Shown here: positions 42,316 through 51,470 of the stretch, piece after piece
How the letters are laid out: each line of letters opens with the position of its first letter
How positions within the stretch are numbered: position 1 is the first letter of the stretch
From: Bacillus sp. ISL-41
Lineage (GTDB): Bacteria > Bacillota > Bacilli > Bacillales > Cytobacillaceae
DNA length: 64,000 nt
Assembly: GCF_018613235.1 (NCBI RefSeq)
Contig: NZ_JAGGQP010000034.1
Location: forward strand, 62,001-126,000
Direction: 5' to 3'
Position numbers and translations under genes: made by a program
Notes under the pieces: model-generated
The model's input: the letters and a program-made list of their open reading frames with translations, nothing else
What the model was told of the DNA's origin: nothing
Databases searched by the model: none

Positions 42316-43068
42316 CTAAAATGTCAGTCCACCGCCGTCGACTGACAATGTCGCACCAGTAATAAAAGAAGCTTCTTCAGAGGCAAGAAACAGTACCGCA
42401 TTAGCGACTTCCTCAGGTGTTCCAATCCTTCCTAAGGCATTAGCCCTTGAAATGATCGGCCATTTGCGTTCATCATTTTTCCATCCTTCTATAATTTGTG
42501 TATCGATGACACCCGGGGCTATTGCATTTACACGGATATTGTCCCTGCCGTATTCCAACGCAGCATTTTTGGTCAGCAGGATAACGCCAGCCTTGGATGC
42601 GTTGTAAGCTGCAAGATATTTTTGTCCTTTGATGCCAAGCAGGCTTGAGGTGTTGATGATCGCTCCTCCACCAGTCTTTTTTAGTTCAGGGACAGCATGC
42701 TTGATGCCAAGGAAAACACCTTTAAGATTTATATCTATAATTCTGTCCCATTCGTCTTCATCGAGATCAACACTTTTAACATCCGGATTGCCTATGCCTG
42801 CGTTATTAAATAGAATATCCAGCTTCCCGTATGCTTCAACAGTTGCTGAAACGAGGTCTTTCACCTGTTTGGAATCGCTTACATTTGTTTCGATAAAAAG
42901 GGCCTTGCCTCCCTGTTGTTCAATAAGCTTGGCTGTCTCTCTGCCGCCATCATCATTCACATCCGCGATTACCAGCTTGGCTCCTTCAGCGGCAAATCGA
43001 AGTGCGGCTGCACGGCCTATTCCACTGGCGCCGCCAGTTATGATCGCCGTCTTGTCTCCTAATCTCAT
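42316..43068 (-). CDS. SDR-family oxidoreductase
   Basis: A 250-residue short-chain dehydrogenase with TGGASGIGRAAA, DVNDDGG (Asp after strand 2, favouring NAD), NNAGIG, NTSSLLG and YNASKAGVILL. First gene of the SDR-ligase-TetR unit, with its promoter and operator directly upstream. Likely acts on a hydroxyacyl or alcohol intermediate. ATG start behind AGGGGG. Confidence 0.87.
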   Translation of the reverse strand: MRLGDKTAIITGGASGIGRAAALRFAAEGAKLVIADVNDDGGRETAKLIEQQGGKALFIETNVSDSKQVKDLVSATVEAYGKLDILFNNAGIGNPDVKSVDLDEDEWDRIIDINLKGVFLGIKHAVPELKKTGGGAIINTSSLLGIKGQKYLAAYNASKAGVILLTKNAALEYGRDNIRVNAIAPGVIDTQIIEGWKNDERKWPIISRANALGRIGTPEEVANAVLFLASEEASFITGATLSVDGGGLTF

Positions 43069-43088
43069 TTTATTCCCCCTAAAGATTT

Positions 43089-43110
43089 CTACTAACCGGT
43101 CGGTATGTAC
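43089..43110. promoter_or_regulatory. TetR-type operator palindrome (site 4)
   Basis: Centre CCGG with the TACTAACC...GGTCGGTATGTA pattern. Less symmetric than the others (about 6 of 10) but sharing the ACTAACCGGT core with site 3. It lies just downstream of the -10 of the SDR promoter, over the expected transcription start. Confidence 0.6.
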
Positions 43111-43120
43111 TATAAACTTT

Positions 43121-43148
43121 ATTATAACGTTTATATTGAAATATTCAA
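43121..43148 (-). promoter_or_regulatory. SigA-type promoter of the SDR-ligase-TetR unit
   Basis: On the minus strand TTGAAT (43143-43148) and TATAAT (43121-43126) are separated by 16 nt. Transcription would begin near 43114, inside or next to TetR site 4. Confidence 0.65.
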
Positions 43149-43179
43149 CTATTAGTCTAAATATTCTAAAAATAATTAG

Positions 43180-43302
43180 AAAAGCGTAAGCGCCTTGGTC
43201 AGCCCCGACAAGCGCTGGAGGGCCGACCAGTGAAGTCGCTCTTTGACATCATTGGGCGGGCCGAAGCGACTCGAGGGGCTAGGCGCTGAAGCTAGACACT
43301 AA
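43180..43302. repeat. Hairpin-rich interspersed repeat, single full copy
   Basis: About 123 bp starting AAAAGCGTAAGCGCC. Nested arms can pair: AGCGCC with GGCGCT (43189-43194/43282-43287), AGCCCC with GGGGCT (43201-43206/43275-43280), and an inner GGGCCGACCAGTGAAGTC with GACATCATTGGGCGGGCC (14 of 18). This gives a long, branched cruciform or RNA fold. Shared ends and core with the 7.5-kb copy show that it is a dispersed element. The rest of the 301-bp gap holds the promoter above and an unexplained AGTATG-TT-CATACCT motif near 43.32 kb. Confidence 0.8.
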
Positions 43303-43369
43303 TTTGCGAGAAGTATGTTCATACCTATAAAGTAGAAAAAGCCCTAAGGATGTTTAGGGCTTAAGCAAT

Positions 43370-44149
43370 TTATAGCTTTATTTTAATTGCTTTTGTTGCG
43401 ACAAAACATTTAATATATTCATCTAGCGGTCTTCTGCCGCCAAAATCGTCTTCATACAATCCAGCGATGACGAATCCAGCATCGACCTGACCTTGTATCT
43501 GGTCTTCTAGTGTATGAAAAAATTCAATGGTATTCCCTGATTGAATATATTCTTCTTTCTCATGGTCCGTCAGGTTGTCCATTGAAGAGCCGGAAACTTT
43601 GTTCTTAACCACCAGGTTTCCTTTCAGGTCCTCTTCATCATCGAAAATAAATAACAGAGGATTTGTAAAGCCGGATATCAGTGTCCCTTTATCTTTCAAT
43701 ACTCTCGACGCTTCCGTCCAGACTTGTGAGATGTCTTCAACGAATAGATTGGCCACTGGATGGATGATCATGTCAAATTCTTCATCACTAAACGCCGAAA
43801 GATCCGTCATGCTACATTGTAGTGTACTTAATTGAATTCCATCTCTTTTGGCTACAAACTCATCCTGCTCCAGCTGTTTTTTGGAGATATCTACAACTGT
43901 TACATTAGCTCCAGCTGCAGCCAGAACGGGCCCCTGCTGTCCTCCTCCAGAAGCAAGACAAAGAACTTTTAATCCTGCCAGTGATTGTGGAAACCAGCTT
44001 CTTGGGACCGGCTTTCCAGTTGTCACGGTGATTTCCCATTCGCCCGCTTTGCTTTTTTCAATTACTTCTCTTGAAACCGCCTTAGTATAAACTGCTTCAC
44101 TTTCAACCTTCTTGTCCCATGCAAGACTATTTTGTTTAACTGCATCCAT
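43370..44149 (-). CDS. Class I SAM-dependent methyltransferase
   Basis: A 259-residue methyltransferase. SAM-binding motif I is VLCLASGGGQQGPVLAAAG and motif II VTVVDISKKQLEQDE. The target is unknown; it may be a small molecule or a tRNA/rRNA. ATG start chosen at 44149 behind AGGGTGA; a GTG three codons upstream is possible. It lies 19 bp after the Nudix gene and may be cotranscribed with it. Confidence 0.8.
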   Translation of the reverse strand: MDAVKQNSLAWDKKVESEAVYTKAVSREVIEKSKAGEWEITVTTGKPVPRSWFPQSLAGLKVLCLASGGGQQGPVLAAAGANVTVVDISKKQLEQDEFVAKRDGIQLSTLQCSMTDLSAFSDEEFDMIIHPVANLFVEDISQVWTEASRVLKDKGTLISGFTNPLLFIFDDEEDLKGNLVVKNKVSGSSMDNLTDHEKEEYIQSGNTIEFFHTLEDQIQGQVDAGFVIAGLYEDDFGGRRPLDEYIKCFVATKAIKIKL

Positions 44150-44168
44150 CTCATTCACCCTAACTATC

Positions 44169-44669
44169 TTAATCTATTATTTTTTTATCAGCAGCAAATT
44201 TTAAAACATGTTCATACAGATCGTGCCAATCATGATAATACTCGCTGACCCGGTCTTGATCGACAAGGATTCTTTCAGAGGATTCATATCCTGCATCGAA
44301 ATCATGTATTTCTTTAATGTCCATCCGGTAAAATACCTGGAATCCAATCTTTGGGTATGGACTGATGTCATTCCATTGCGGGTTCTCAGTATGATCCACA
44401 ATGATTGAACCTAAAAGCCTGCAATCACCAGAAACATAGGCCTCTTCCATAGTTTCTCTCTTAAAACATTCCTCAACAGATTCACCTGCCTCAATATGAC
44501 CGCCAGTCATATCCCATCCACGGTGATTCAAGTTTACCAGGAGCACCTTATCATCGTAGAAACAGAAACCATGGACACTGCTGATTAACTCCCTCGGTGG
44601 AAGCTTGTCATCCTCCTGCCAGGTTAATTTAACTTTTGCATTGTTCCAGTTTACATATGTAGTGATCAA
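44169..44669 (-). CDS. Nudix hydrolase
   Basis: A 166-residue protein. The Nudix box GGHIEAGESVEECFKRETMEEA fits GX5EX7REUXEE, with one conservative change. It hydrolyses a nucleoside diphosphate linked to another group; the substrate is unknown. The start is a TTG behind a weak G-rich ribosome binding site, so the N terminus is uncertain. Confidence 0.8.
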   Translation of the reverse strand: MITTYVNWNNAKVKLTWQEDDKLPPRELISSVHGFCFYDDKVLLVNLNHRGWDMTGGHIEAGESVEECFKRETMEEAYVSGDCRLLGSIIVDHTENPQWNDISPYPKIGFQVFYRMDIKEIHDFDAGYESSERILVDQDRVSEYYHDWHDLYEHVLKFAADKKIID

Positions 44670-44745
44670 CCATAAGCCCCCTTGCTGTTAAACAACCAAC
44701 CCTCCTTCCAATTGTAACCATAATATGAAGAGTATTACAAGGGTA

Positions 44746-44777
44746 TAAAAAAAGCATTGGCGCCTTTGCCAATGCTT
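44746..44777 (-). terminator. Terminator of the DUF3900 gene
   Basis: AAGCATTGGC and GCCAATGCTT form a perfect 10-bp stem with a 6-nt loop, followed on the minus strand by seven T residues. Confidence 0.92.
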
Positions 44778-44843
44778 GTATGTGTTATTAAAGTATTAAG
44801 TATTAATCCGGCTATTTTCTTCATGCTGTAACTTTATAAGTTG

Positions 44844-45905
44844 TCAGCTCTTTTGCCTTATTCTTTCTACTACGGTACCAATTTCATCTGGTTTGGCAAA
44901 TTCGACTGGAGAAAAGCCTTTTTCAAAAGTAATGGTATCTGCTTCAATCATAATGACATACTTTCCATTCACCTTTGACAGATGGATGCTGTCACCGTAA
45001 TCAGCCAGCAACCCTTTCACTGATATGTGGTCGAGCTTCATTTTCAGTTCCAGTTCAGGGGTATGCTCGATGAGCTGTGCAGCCGCTTCAATGACCTGCT
45101 CTGGCTCGAATCGCTCCTGGAGTTCGCGCTTGTCACTGGCTGCCCAGATTTCCATGGCGCTCTCTAACTGCTCCCGCTCCTCACTTTCCGGCTCAAAGGT
45201 TTCCTCCATATGCCCTCGGACCATCTCAATAACTTGAGTCTTAACGATTTCTGGCATCGATTGGCCATACTCTACATATTTCAGGAAGTCTTCAAAATAA
45301 CGTGCATGGGAAGACTGGTTGATTTTTAGTTCATTATCCTGGATCATTCCCTCTTCTGGCATATAGGGATATTGTATGGATTTCATGTTTTTAGTCGTTA
45401 TCGCCATTTCCACTTGCCGGATCAATGTTGACTCATCAGAAATGGAAGCTACTTTTGGTTCAAAATCACATTTAAGGATGAACACAAATGCATCATCAAA
45501 AAACTTGCGAAGCTTGGCTCTTGCTACAATAAAAGCCCCACCTCTTACTGCACTTGTATCTACGTAAGCAATAGCGAATTTTTCACTCTCTTGCTGGAAG
45601 TCTTCCTTTGACTCCGCAAAACGTACTCGATGGAAAAGATTGTAGTTTGGGTTGGATGTTAAATCATGCCCCTCCTCAACGATGAAGTACCCGAGCTTAG
45701 TAGGAACTTCATCTGTTTTTGGATGGCGTTCTACCTTACGCTTGACGATTTTGGCAAATTCGCCATCGAGAAAATCCTTCAGATGGCTAGATTCATATTC
45801 TTCCTCATTCAATGTCTGGAAATGTTTATATCTTTTATCTGCCTGATCGCCTTTTCCTTCTACCTGTACAACGTAAAATGATAAGTATTGAACTTCAAAA
45901 TCCAT
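44844..45905 (-). CDS. DUF3900 domain-containing protein
   Basis: A 353-residue soluble protein of a family restricted to bacilli and annotated DUF3900. Highly conserved blocks are MDFEVQYLSFYVVQVEGKG, YVDTSAVRGGAFIVARAKLRK, KCDFEPKVASISDE and YPYMPEEGM. No catalytic motif is obvious and the function is unknown. ATG start behind GGGAG; followed by a strong terminator, so probably monocistronic. Confidence 0.8.
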   Translation of the reverse strand: MDFEVQYLSFYVVQVEGKGDQADKRYKHFQTLNEEEYESSHLKDFLDGEFAKIVKRKVERHPKTDEVPTKLGYFIVEEGHDLTSNPNYNLFHRVRFAESKEDFQQESEKFAIAYVDTSAVRGGAFIVARAKLRKFFDDAFVFILKCDFEPKVASISDESTLIRQVEMAITTKNMKSIQYPYMPEEGMIQDNELKINQSSHARYFEDFLKYVEYGQSMPEIVKTQVIEMVRGHMEETFEPESEEREQLESAMEIWAASDKRELQERFEPEQVIEAAAQLIEHTPELELKMKLDHISVKGLLADYGDSIHLSKVNGKYVIMIEADTITFEKGFSPVEFAKPDEIGTVVERIRQKS

Positions 45906-46027
45906 GGTAAAACTCCCTGCTGACGTATTTATTGATTACTTTTGACAAGCTGATTACAAGTTGAGACTCAGGCCTGACCTATAAGCGTGAAAATACAGCA
46001 TCTATTGCAAGATGCTGTATTTGTCCG

Positions 46028-49000
46028 TTAGTTCAACAATACAAATTCTGTTTTGCTCCCGGTTTGGGTTGATATGACCTCGAGCCTTGCATCAATCCGC
46101 TCTTTTAGTTCCGGCACGTGAGAAATGATCCCGACAAGCCGGCCGCTGCTCTGGATATCGATTAATGCTTCAATGGCCTGGTCCAGGGATTCTGGATCAA
46201 GGGTTCCGAAGCCTTCATCGATGAACATTGTCTCTAATGAAACTCCACCTGCGTAATTTTGGACAACATCGGCTAGTCCCAGCGCTAGTGACAGCGCAGC
46301 CTTGAAGCTTTCTCCGCCAGACAATGTCTTAACATGTCGCTCCTGTCCGGTATATGCATCCAAAACCAAGAGCTCCAACCCACTCTGTACATTGCCTTTT
46401 GAACGATCGGTTTTCCGCAATAATCTGTATCGTCCGCTCGTCATCTTGTTGAGCCTTAGATTCGCCTCAGCCAGTATATCATCGAGAAACGCCGCCAAGA
46501 CATAACGTTCGAAAGTAATCCTGTAAGTGTTCTGGCCTTTTGAAATTTCGAATAAATGCCCAACTAGCTTGTACTTTTCCTCCAGTACCTTCATCTGCTC
46601 ATTCAGAGTATCTACCTGATCCAAGATGGACTGATTATCACGTTTTTTCATGTTTAAATCCTGGTATGCTTCATCAGTCTCCCTAATCATATTATTTAAC
46701 TGGGCGAATTCTGCTTGAAGTGTTTCCATATCAGGTTTCTTAACGTCTTTAAGAAGTTCAGACAATTCCGCGAAACGATCACTTACCGACCTGACTTCTT
46801 CCCGATAATTCAAGATGTCTGCATCAAGCTGTTGAATAGCCTGTTCTGGAATTTTCGCCTGGTAATAGGCCTGATAGTTTTCAAAGCCCTGGGATGTCAT
46901 ATTGTTTTTGAATGTTTCCCTCTCGGCTGTCAATTGCGAATCTATTTCCTTCAATCTCTTTTCGGCCTCTTCACTCCGTGCTTTTTCGGTTCCCAGAAGT
47001 TCTTTCGCTTCCTGATAATTTGTGCGCGCCTGCTCTAGTTCCTCATCAAGCTGCTTCTGTAAGAGTCGTGCTGATTTCACTTTCGATTCGAATACTTGCA
47101 GTGATCGCAGTTGTTCAGGTATTTTCTCTGTTATTCTCTCTAGGGTGGTTTTCTTTTCCGTATACTGGATCATCAGGCTTTGATAGCTTTCGTCGATAGC
47201 TTTCAGCTGCTTATTCAGCCTTTCTCTTTCATCTTCAAACCTTTTGATTTCAGATTTGATTTTTTCCAGGCCTTTTAACTTCACCGAGTGTTGATTCTGC
47301 TCATGTTGCAGTTTTTCAACCTCACTTTGGGTCAGCAGGACGGTGTCAGCTAACTGGCCGACGACAAAGTCAGAGTGGAATTTGACGATTTCAGCAATCA
47401 TTTCCTCTCCGCTTTCAATCCTTGACCTAAGGGTCGTATCTGCCTCGATGTAAGACTTTTCAGCAGCGCTCTTCTCTCTTTCAACACCAGTGATCTGCTC
47501 TCGTGCAGCTTTTAGATCCTCTTCGGTCGGAATAAAACCTTCAGTTGCTTTCGCGGGTTCAGGATGATGCTCTGATCCGCAAACAGGGCAAGCACTGCTA
47601 TCGTGGAGTGAGGCAGCCAAAACTGCAGCCTGGGAATGAAGCCATTTTTGTTCAAGCTCTTCCAATGTGGCTTTGGCATCATTCAGTCTGGATACAGCCT
47701 GGTTAAAAATGCCTTTTCGTGCTTCAAAGCTTGCTCGGGCTTGGGTAACTTTCTGATTATGGTTGCCAAGCCTATTCAACTTCTCCAATTCAAGCAACAG
47801 TTTCTCCAATTTCCGGTCATTCTCCAGATAAGTAATTTGAGTCTTTTCGGCATCTTCCTTTTCTGTAAGCAAAACTTTAAGCCGCTCCTCAGTTGACTTA
47901 ATCTGAGCTTCATTGTTCTCCCGGTTCTTTACCGATGATTCCAGTGCTTGCTTAAGTTCTGCAAACTGTGAAGCTATGCTGGCGAATACTTGGACATCTT
48001 CCTTCATATTTTCAAGCCTGTTAACCTGTTCAGCAGCTGCTTTCCGCTCTGGTTCCCGATCAATTTGTTTCTGGTGTTCTTTTTCTGCTGCTGTGAGTCT
48101 TACTGTTAACTGCTCAATTCGTTTTGTGATCACATTTACCTGGTTTGTTATACTGTCCAGGTCGGCCTTGAGTCGGTGGCAAAGCTGTTCCTGAGCTTCC
48201 AGAAGAGCTGCTTTTTTGGCAAGCACTGTTTGCTTTTCTTTTTCTGCATAAAGACCCTTTTGGCCTTCAAGCTTTTCCTTTGTCATCTTAAGGATTTCTA
48301 GTGATTGGATTTGTTTTAAAGTTGCTTCAGCTTCGAACAAACGCTGCTGCATTTTATCGCGCTCCAGCTGAAGCTTATCGCGGTTCCTGTTTAGCTTTTC
48401 AAGCTTTATTTCCATTGCCCCAATTTCTTCTTTTAAAAGCGGAAGGATCAATACATCATTTGTACTGCCGGCTTCTACATACTCTTTCAGTTCCTCATTT
48501 TCCACAGCTTTTATGCTGCGAAGTGCTGAATTCCTCTTTTCAACCTGGTCCTCGACCGTTTTTTTCAGCACAGTTGCTTCTTCCTTAAGCTTTTCCTCTA
48601 CTCTTTTATAGATTTCCGTATGGAAGAGTCTTTGCAGGATAACTTCCTTTTCCTTACTGTCGGAAGTTAGAAGCTTTCGGAATTCCCCCTGTGGAATCAT
48701 CAGGATCTGCCGGAATTGATTGCTGTCGATAATCATGATCTCCTTGATCTTTTCATCCACTTCGCGGACATTTGAAGCAAGCAGCTGCAGTTCTCCGTTT
48801 TCGTCGATCAGATAAAATTCTGCCTTGGCACCGACATTTGTTGTTCCTTCACCAGATTTCTTTTTCCTCTCCTGCTGAGGAGACCTTGTAATCCGGTACG
48901 TCTTTTGACGCAATGAAAATTCAAGAGTAACTTCAGTCAATAACTCATCTTCAGCAAATTGGCTTCGCAGATCGGGGCCATTACGATCCTCACCGCTTGC

Positions 49001-49165
49001 CTTGCCGTAAATCGCGTAACTGATGCCGTCAAAAATCGTTGTCTTTCCAGATCCAGTTTTACCCGAAATGACAAACATTGTCCTGTTCTCAAGCTGCTTG
49101 AAATCTATCGTTTCCGTACCGGCATATGGCCCGAAAGCCTGCATCGTCAGTTTCAGAGGTTTCAT
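46028..49165 (-). CDS. sbcC: SbcC exonuclease subunit (Rad50-like SMC ATPase)
   Basis: A 1045-residue ATPase. Walker A is ISGKTGSGKTTIFDG, signature LSGGESFKAALSLAL, and Walker B FIDEGFGTLD. Between the halves lie long coiled coils with a zinc-hook SACPVCGSEHHPE near residue 525. With SbcD it forms a complex that cuts hairpins and DNA ends and takes part in repair and in removing cruciform structures. Its ATG overlaps the sbcD stop (ATGA). Confidence 0.95.
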   Translation of the reverse strand: MKPLKLTMQAFGPYAGTETIDFKQLENRTMFVISGKTGSGKTTIFDGISYAIYGKASGEDRNGPDLRSQFAEDELLTEVTLEFSLRQKTYRITRSPQQERKKKSGEGTTNVGAKAEFYLIDENGELQLLASNVREVDEKIKEIMIIDSNQFRQILMIPQGEFRKLLTSDSKEKEVILQRLFHTEIYKRVEEKLKEEATVLKKTVEDQVEKRNSALRSIKAVENEELKEYVEAGSTNDVLILPLLKEEIGAMEIKLEKLNRNRDKLQLERDKMQQRLFEAEATLKQIQSLEILKMTKEKLEGQKGLYAEKEKQTVLAKKAALLEAQEQLCHRLKADLDSITNQVNVITKRIEQLTVRLTAAEKEHQKQIDREPERKAAAEQVNRLENMKEDVQVFASIASQFAELKQALESSVKNRENNEAQIKSTEERLKVLLTEKEDAEKTQITYLENDRKLEKLLLELEKLNRLGNHNQKVTQARASFEARKGIFNQAVSRLNDAKATLEELEQKWLHSQAAVLAASLHDSSACPVCGSEHHPEPAKATEGFIPTEEDLKAAREQITGVEREKSAAEKSYIEADTTLRSRIESGEEMIAEIVKFHSDFVVGQLADTVLLTQSEVEKLQHEQNQHSVKLKGLEKIKSEIKRFEDERERLNKQLKAIDESYQSLMIQYTEKKTTLERITEKIPEQLRSLQVFESKVKSARLLQKQLDEELEQARTNYQEAKELLGTEKARSEEAEKRLKEIDSQLTAERETFKNNMTSQGFENYQAYYQAKIPEQAIQQLDADILNYREEVRSVSDRFAELSELLKDVKKPDMETLQAEFAQLNNMIRETDEAYQDLNMKKRDNQSILDQVDTLNEQMKVLEEKYKLVGHLFEISKGQNTYRITFERYVLAAFLDDILAEANLRLNKMTSGRYRLLRKTDRSKGNVQSGLELLVLDAYTGQERHVKTLSGGESFKAALSLALGLADVVQNYAGGVSLETMFIDEGFGTLDPESLDQAIEALIDIQSSGRLVGIISHVPELKERIDARLEVISTQTGSKTEFVLLN

Positions 49166-50307
49166 TTTTGACCCTCCTCCCTCAATACTTTGCCAATCAC
49201 ATCTGTCATGACCCCACGTTTATCTTCTGAAAATTCGCTTGTGGTCATTTCCTTGTAAAACTGTTCGAAAAGCTCCAGCTCAGTCTTTTTCTCTTCCCTG
49301 CTGGAGCTGAAGTGCTGCTTTTGCTTCTGATCTATAGATTCGATTTTACGCTCTAGATGGAGGACATTCGGAAAGACCTGACGCAGTTTGCCCATTGGGT
49401 CGATCATGGCCCCGTCATCTAGCAAAGTTACTTTTAAATAATCACTCGTATTTTCTTTTTCATAAAATGATGGATCCAAAAGCTGTTCAAGGTGGCCCTC
49501 CAACTCACGCATGTCTTGCTTCGGTTTCAGGGTCCTGTAGCGCATGTCAAAGCTGCCGTTTTCATTCATTTCAATGATTGAAATCGATTTACGCTGTTTT
49601 GCTTCCGAAAATGAATATTTTAACAGGGAGCCAGAGTATTTGATTTTGTCATGCTTGATTGCGTCTGGGCTGTGAAGATGCCCTAGTGCAGTAAAGGCGA
49701 ACGGGTCAAAGAGGTCCTGGGTGACACAGCCTGAACCGCCAACCGATAATGTGCGCTCCGAATCACATGAGTCGCCTCCAAGCACGAAAGCATGTCCCAC
49801 AAAAACGTTTGCTTCGTCAGGATTCAGATTTTCTTCAATTTTGCCGATCACTGCTTTCATCGCATCCTGATGGGAATGGATTGAAGAATCGTCAAGCAAA
49901 TGGCGGACGACGCCAGGTTCAGCATAAGGAATCAGGTAAAAATTGACCCCGTTAATATGTACGGGCCTAAAGTCGTTCGTCAATTTACCGGTAAGGTAAA
50001 AATGGTTGTGACGATACCATGAACTGCCAAAGGACAGGCGTTCTGCGCTGTCGTGATTTCCTGCAATCGCCACAATCGGCGTGTTCAGTTCCACGTTGAT
50101 CCTGAAGAGCACTTCATCAAGAAGCTCCACAGCATCTGTCGGCGGTACAGACCTGTCATAAAGATCCCCTGCAATCACTACAGCATCAGGCTTTTCGTCG
50201 GCAACAAGGTCTACAAATTGATTCAATACCTCTCGCTGGTCTGAAGTCATGTACATACCATGTACAAGCTTTCCAAGATGCCAGTCACCTGTATGGATAA
50301 ATTTCAT
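49162..50307 (-). CDS. sbcD: SbcD nuclease subunit (Mre11-like)
   Basis: A 381-residue calcineurin-like phosphoesterase. Metal-binding motifs are HTGDWHLGK, AGDLYDRSVP, AGNHDSAERL and LGHLHSPD. Mn-dependent endo/exonuclease of the SbcCD complex. Start is the ATG behind GGGGGGA; a 21-codon upstream extension is unsupported. Confidence 0.95.
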   Translation of the reverse strand: MKFIHTGDWHLGKLVHGMYMTSDQREVLNQFVDLVADEKPDAVVIAGDLYDRSVPPTDAVELLDEVLFRINVELNTPIVAIAGNHDSAERLSFGSSWYRHNHFYLTGKLTNDFRPVHINGVNFYLIPYAEPGVVRHLLDDSSIHSHQDAMKAVIGKIEENLNPDEANVFVGHAFVLGGDSCDSERTLSVGGSGCVTQDLFDPFAFTALGHLHSPDAIKHDKIKYSGSLLKYSFSEAKQRKSISIIEMNENGSFDMRYRTLKPKQDMRELEGHLEQLLDPSFYEKENTSDYLKVTLLDDGAMIDPMGKLRQVFPNVLHLERKIESIDQKQKQHFSSSREEKKTELELFEQFYKEMTTSEFSEDKRGVMTDVIGKVLREEGQK

Positions 50308-50594
50308 GCCAATCCCCCCTGTTTTTTTAAAGTTATCTATTTTAATTTTGCTATAAGCGTTTTTTGACAATGCTACTATTATATCAAACTCAAAAATTTA
50401 TTGGGTGCTCAAAAAAAGGAAAGATTTAGGAACGTTTGTTCTAATTCTATCAGAAACCCCCTGGAAAATCTACCTGATTTTTCCTCTACTATTGTATATT
50501 GTAATAACATTTACTAATTATATTTGAAATTTGACTTTTCAACTCTTGTTTTTCACAATAGAGTTACGACTAATCAATAAAGCAGGGATTATGA

Positions 50595-51437
50595 ATGGAA
50601 CCAAAAACAGAGGCGTTATATAAGTTTCTTTTCGATAATGCGAGCCATTTTACAGAGGATTGGCTTAAACGCCAGCGGGTTATTAAGGGGTCGGATTACT
50701 CTGCTGACGCGCCGTCAGAAGTTATGAACAGGGTGAAGGAGCAGAATTCAAATTATGTTCGCCTTGTAGCCAAATCACTTTATCAGACTGAGGAAGAGAT
50801 GATGGAAACCATTTCGGCCTGGACGAGCCAGACTGCAGCTGACCGGATAAAATCTAAAACGGACCTGACAGAAGTGGCTTGGAATTCAGGCGTTTTCCGT
50901 CGTGTTTACTGGGAATATGTTCAAAGATTCGTGAAACAGACTGAAATGGAGATCACACTGGACGACGTTTTTACATGGGAAGAAAAGATTAATTACACGC
51001 TTGATTATGTCTTTGAAACATTTATTATCGTTTTCATGGATATCCTTATGAATCGATTAGCCTCTCAAGCAACTTTAATTAAGGAATTAAGCGCACCAGT
51101 AATTAGTCTGACAAGGGAAGTCGGTCTTCTGCCATTGATTGGTGAAATCGATACAACGAGAGCAAAGGGCTTGATGGAATCGACGCTTACACAAAGTATC
51201 GATGCCAGAATCAATACCTTGATCGTTGATCTTTCAGGAGTCGTGATGGTTGATACGATGGTAGCCCATCAAATCTTCAAACTGATGGATGCCCTAAAGC
51301 TGCTGGGCGTTCAAACCATCGTTACGGGGATCCGGCCAGAGGTTGCACAAACAGCAGTTCAGCTGGGAATAGATTTTTCAGATATTACTACAGAAGGTAA
51401 TCTGCAGAATGTAATTAAAAAAATCATACAAAGTTAA
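50595..51437 (+). CDS. RsbR-family stressosome STAS protein
   Basis: A 280-residue protein: a variable N-terminal globin-like sensor half (residues 1-150) and a C-terminal STAS domain. The two phosphorylatable Thr of RsbR proteins are present as Thr187 (EIDTTRAK) and Thr221 (VMVDTMVAHQIF), 34 residues apart as in RsbRA. It forms the stressosome with RsbS and RsbT, and controls the SigB general stress response. It is an orphan here, not in a rsb operon. ATG start behind CAGGGA. I saw nothing else recognisable in the 287-bp gap before it. Confidence 0.9.
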   Translation: MEPKTEALYKFLFDNASHFTEDWLKRQRVIKGSDYSADAPSEVMNRVKEQNSNYVRLVAKSLYQTEEEMMETISAWTSQTAADRIKSKTDLTEVAWNSGVFRRVYWEYVQRFVKQTEMEITLDDVFTWEEKINYTLDYVFETFIIVFMDILMNRLASQATLIKELSAPVISLTREVGLLPLIGEIDTTRAKGLMESTLTQSIDARINTLIVDLSGVVMVDTMVAHQIFKLMDALKLLGVQTIVTGIRPEVAQTAVQLGIDFSDITTEGNLQNVIKKIIQS

Positions 51438-51470
51438 AACCTGCTAGCAATCACTAGAAGGTTTTTATTT
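51436..51470. terminator. Bidirectional terminator after the RsbR gene
   Basis: AAAACCT...AGGTTTTT with an inner CTAG/CTAG pair and a following TTTATTTTT tract. It lies between convergent genes. Confidence 0.7.
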
